14,532 nt of DNA from DAOVDI01 sp965373045. Its GTDB lineage: Bacteria > Acidobacteriota > Aminicenantia > Aminicenantales > Aminicenantaceae. Position numbers and translations under genes: made by a program. Location: contig CBDVEQ010000048.1 of assembly GCA_965373045.1 (NCBI GenBank), forward strand, positions 1 to 14,532, read 5' to 3'. Shown here piece after piece: positions 12,317-14,532 of the stretch. Every line of letters begins with the position of its first letter. Position 1 is the stretch's first letter. The notes under the pieces are model-generated. The model saw only the letters and a program-made list of their open reading frames with translations, had not been told where the DNA came from and ran no database searches.

Positions 12317-14532
12317 ATGCGGTCAGATATTTCTACAACTTTTCTAAAAGATGTATGTTTTGATCTGTTTCTTGATGAAAAAATCTTTATTGTTCCTTCC
12401 TACCAGATCGGGCATCAGATAGGGGAGGCGCTAGTCAAAGAGGGGCAGTCCTGGATCAATCTAAGGTTTGTGACATTGGCTTCTCTGGCGTTGGAGATCG
12501 CAGGGGAGAAACTGTCTGGCGAGGGAAAAAGGCAGATATCAAGGACGGCTTCTCAGGTTTTGATTAATCACATCTTCCGGGGTTTAAAGGAAAGCCGGGA
12601 GTTAGTATATTTCGGAGAGTTCGAAGCACAGTCTGGTATTGTAAATGCGATCCATCGCTCAATTCAGGACTTGAGACTGGCCGGGATCAGCAGTGCCGCT
12701 CTTAATCTGGACAAATTCGTCGATAAGCAGAAAGGCCGGGAGATTAATAAGATCTTCCAGAGATACGAAAAGGAGCTGGAAGACGGGAAGTTCTTTGACA
12801 TTGCACAGCTTTATGGGGTGGCAGCGGAGATCGTTTCCAAAATCCCATCAAAAACCGAGCGGTTTTACTTGTGCCTCGAAAACCAGATCTTTTCCAAAGT
12901 GGAGAAAATATTTCTCCACTCCCTGGCGGGCAAAAAACTTAACCTCGTCCCGCAAGGGCATGTGCTGGGTGTTCACCGCCCCCGCCGGCTTCTGCCTGTG
13001 GACAGGGAAGATCCGAAGAAGGACCTTCCTGAACCCACCACAGATCTCGCGCGGGCTCCCTGGCTGTTCTCAATCAAAGATGCCCAAAAGCCATTTAAAG
13101 ATAATACCCTCCAGATGTTCCAGGCTCTAGGTCTTACCAATGAATGCCGGGAAGTATTACGGCGGATCCTCAAAGGCAAAATCCCCTTTGATCAGGTGGA
13201 GATCATCCATCCGTCCGGATCATCCTATCCTTCCATTTTTTATGTGCTTGCCGAAAAATCGGGGCTTCCGTTTTCGCCTGCAGAAGGACTGCCCATCAAT
13301 TTCACTATTCCTGGAAAAGTCTATTCCGCTGTCATCGAATGGATAGAAGCAGGCTATCCTTGCGCTTCATTCTGCGCCCTTGTGGAGAATGAATATCTGA
13401 AAACACCCAAGGGAGACAAAGAGGATGCCATTTCTCCTCTGATAGTGAGCCGTGTGCTCAAAGAGGCAAAGATCGGTTGGGGAAAAAACCGGTATGTCCA
13501 GCGGATTGAAGCCCTCCATATTCAGCAGCACAAAAAAGCCCGGAAAGCAGAGGACAGCGGCGATAAAGAAGCAGCAGCGCGGCATGTGGAATCCTCCAGA
13601 GCGATTCTCAGTGTCAGGGACTGGATCCTGTCTATCCTGGAGCAATTCCCTTCCCGGGATGAGACAGAGGAGGTCGATCTTGCCGGCCTCAGCGCTGGTA
13701 TCTCTGCGTTTTTAAAGAAATTCTGCCGGGTCAAAGACGAGTTGGATGGCGAAGCTCTGGGACGAATCACTTCCAGGCTGGATGAAGTTTCTTCCTTTAA
13801 AAATAGAACCGTCCCCATTTCTGATGCCATGGAATGGATGAAGAGCATGGGCGGCGGGCAGAGGGTGGGGGCTTCGGGCATGACACCCGGGCATATCCTC
13901 TTATCGCCCTTTTCTGCGGGAGGATATTCCGGCCGGCCCTATACTTTTATTGTCGGCCTGGATCAGGTGACTGTCCCGGGCTCGAGGCTGCCCGATCCCA
14001 TACTCCTTGACGAGGAACGGGAGACCATCTCCGCTGAACTGGCCCTTACGTCGGACAGGCTGAGGGAAAGCCGCTTTTCCATGAATGCCCTTCTCTCCTC
14101 CCTCAGGGGGCAGGCTGTGCTGAGCTTTTCTGCCTATGATGTGATGGAGGACCGCCAGTCCTTTCCCTCCTCATTCCTCCTCCAGGTCCACCGCCTTCTC
14201 GAAGGAAATGACTCGCTGGATTATTCTTCGCTTATCGCATCCTTCAAGGAATCCTCAGGTTTTATCCCCGCATCGTCGGAGGAGTGGGACGAGACAGACT
14301 GGTGGTTGGGTTTTATCGCGGGTAAAGAGCGGTTCAAGGATGTTCTGGAGTCTGTTAAAACGATCTTTCCCTATATCGCTCAGGGAGATTATGCGCGGAC
14401 CATGCGGGAGGGGCCTGACCTCTGCACATACGAAGGACTGATCGCCGCTTCTACGGAAGCGCTCCATCCCTGCTTGAATCTGTATCTTGTCCTGTCCGCG
14501 TCGCGGATCGAGACCCTGGCCCGCTGTCCTTA
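12317..14532 (+). CDS. AddB-like PD-(D/E)XK recombination nuclease, N-terminal 738 residues (cut by window end)
   Basis: The frame from ATG 12317 runs without a stop to the window end, which cuts it after 738 codons; an in-frame TAA at 12287 limits the start. A weak GGTAGG lies 6 bases upstream. The protein opens with LDEKIFIVPSYQIGHQIGEAL, has a long helical middle, then the AddB/RecC-type block FIVGLDQVTVPGSRLPDPIL with LLDEERE just after (about 543-568). It ends at LSASRIETLARCP (about 725-737), the 'S.s.ie....CPf.ff' motif whose Cys is the first ligand of the AddB iron-sulphur cluster. The PD-(D/E)XK catalytic residues would follow outside the window. AddB acts with the helicase-nuclease AddA in resecting double-strand breaks. 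No Walker A (GxxxxGKT) is seen near the N-terminus, so the helicase-like part is probably inactive. A related stand-alone PD-(D/E)XK nuclease is the alternative. Confidence 0.78.
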   Translation, partial: MRSDISTTFLKDVCFDLFLDEKIFIVPSYQIGHQIGEALVKEGQSWINLRFVTLASLALEIAGEKLSGEGKRQISRTASQVLINHIFRGLKESRELVYFGEFEAQSGIVNAIHRSIQDLRLAGISSAALNLDKFVDKQKGREINKIFQRYEKELEDGKFFDIAQLYGVAAEIVSKIPSKTERFYLCLENQIFSKVEKIFLHSLAGKKLNLVPQGHVLGVHRPRRLLPVDREDPKKDLPEPTTDLARAPWLFSIKDAQKPFKDNTLQMFQALGLTNECREVLRRILKGKIPFDQVEIIHPSGSSYPSIFYVLAEKSGLPFSPAEGLPINFTIPGKVYSAVIEWIEAGYPCASFCALVENEYLKTPKGDKEDAISPLIVSRVLKEAKIGWGKNRYVQRIEALHIQQHKKARKAEDSGDKEAAARHVESSRAILSVRDWILSILEQFPSRDETEEVDLAGLSAGISAFLKKFCRVKDELDGEALGRITSRLDEVSSFKNRTVPISDAMEWMKSMGGGQRVGASGMTPGHILLSPFSAGGYSGRPYTFIVGLDQVTVPGSRLPDPILLDEERETISAELALTSDRLRESRFSMNALLSSLRGQAVLSFSAYDVMEDRQSFPSSFLLQVHRLLEGNDSLDYSSLIASFKESSGFIPASSEEWDETDWWLGFIAGKERFKDVLESVKTIFPYIAQGDYARTMREGPDLCTYEGLIAASTEALHPCLNLYLVLSASRIETLARCP

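Noticed and set aside
12273..12347. A 24-codon ORF beginning MKWFSKRILDWVG that overlaps the AddB-like start, possibly a leader peptide
   Set aside because: There is no convincing ribosome binding site, its out-of-frame overlap looks accidental, and so short an ORF is expected by chance.
12693..13715. Chain of medium + strand ORFs in other frames (12693-13130, 13140-13346, 13452-13715)
   Set aside because: They overlap the continuous 738-codon AddB-like frame, which has the family motifs; the small ORFs have basic, serine-rich, shadow-like composition.

Overview
The window reads as a piece of a Gram-negative, uncultured bacterial genome of moderate GC. Every gene supported here lies on the + strand. 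The exported protein families are a DUF5916 outer-membrane-type barrel, a long BNR/sortilin-type repeat protein, an LVIVD propeller and DUF6599 next to a Tat-dependent DUF362 protein. This mix is typical of Acidobacteriota/Aminicenantes-like genomes. The intergenic palindromes and the degenerate CCTnGAA-type repeats also resemble those of Desulfobacterota. I cannot decide between the two from sequence alone; the assignment is an inference.

Layout. Bases 1-480 hold the C-terminal part of a parvulin-type peptidyl-prolyl isomerase. Bases 571-5960 hold five closely spaced genes that look like one transcription unit: a low-molecular-weight protein tyrosine phosphatase; a DUF6599 exported protein; a DUF362 protein with a twin-arginine signal, overlapping the previous gene by 8 bases; an LVIVD beta-propeller overlapping by 4 bases (ATGA); and a Gfo/Idh/MocA oxidoreductase 54 bases further on. 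A short REP-like hairpin (5989-6015) separates this group from the DUF5916 gene (6106-8286).

Bases 8287-8852 carry no gene. They hold a stack of repeats: an 18-bp near-tandem repeat, a 124-bp palindromic element with perfect 17-bp ends, a CCTnGAA-type inverted repeat, and a GGCCAAA-rich purine tract, followed by a plausible promoter and a strong ribosome binding site. The large BNR-repeat exported protein follows (8853-12056). A second, inverted relative of the REP-like hairpin sits at 12159-12208. From 12317 to the window end runs an open reading frame of 738 codons without a stop. It resembles AddB-type PD-(D/E)XK recombination nucleases and is cut by the window edge before its nuclease domain.

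How the genes may work together. The three coupled genes 1053-4712 all encode exported proteins, each with a recognisable export signal, and probably act together in the cell envelope; their substrate is unknown. The DUF5916 and BNR proteins are also envelope or secreted proteins but seem to be transcribed separately. The AddB-like gene belongs to DNA repair and would be expected to have an AddA-type helicase partner just downstream. I saw no RNA genes, CRISPR array, transposase or phage genes. The most unusual features are the coupled exported-protein cassette and the repeat island.
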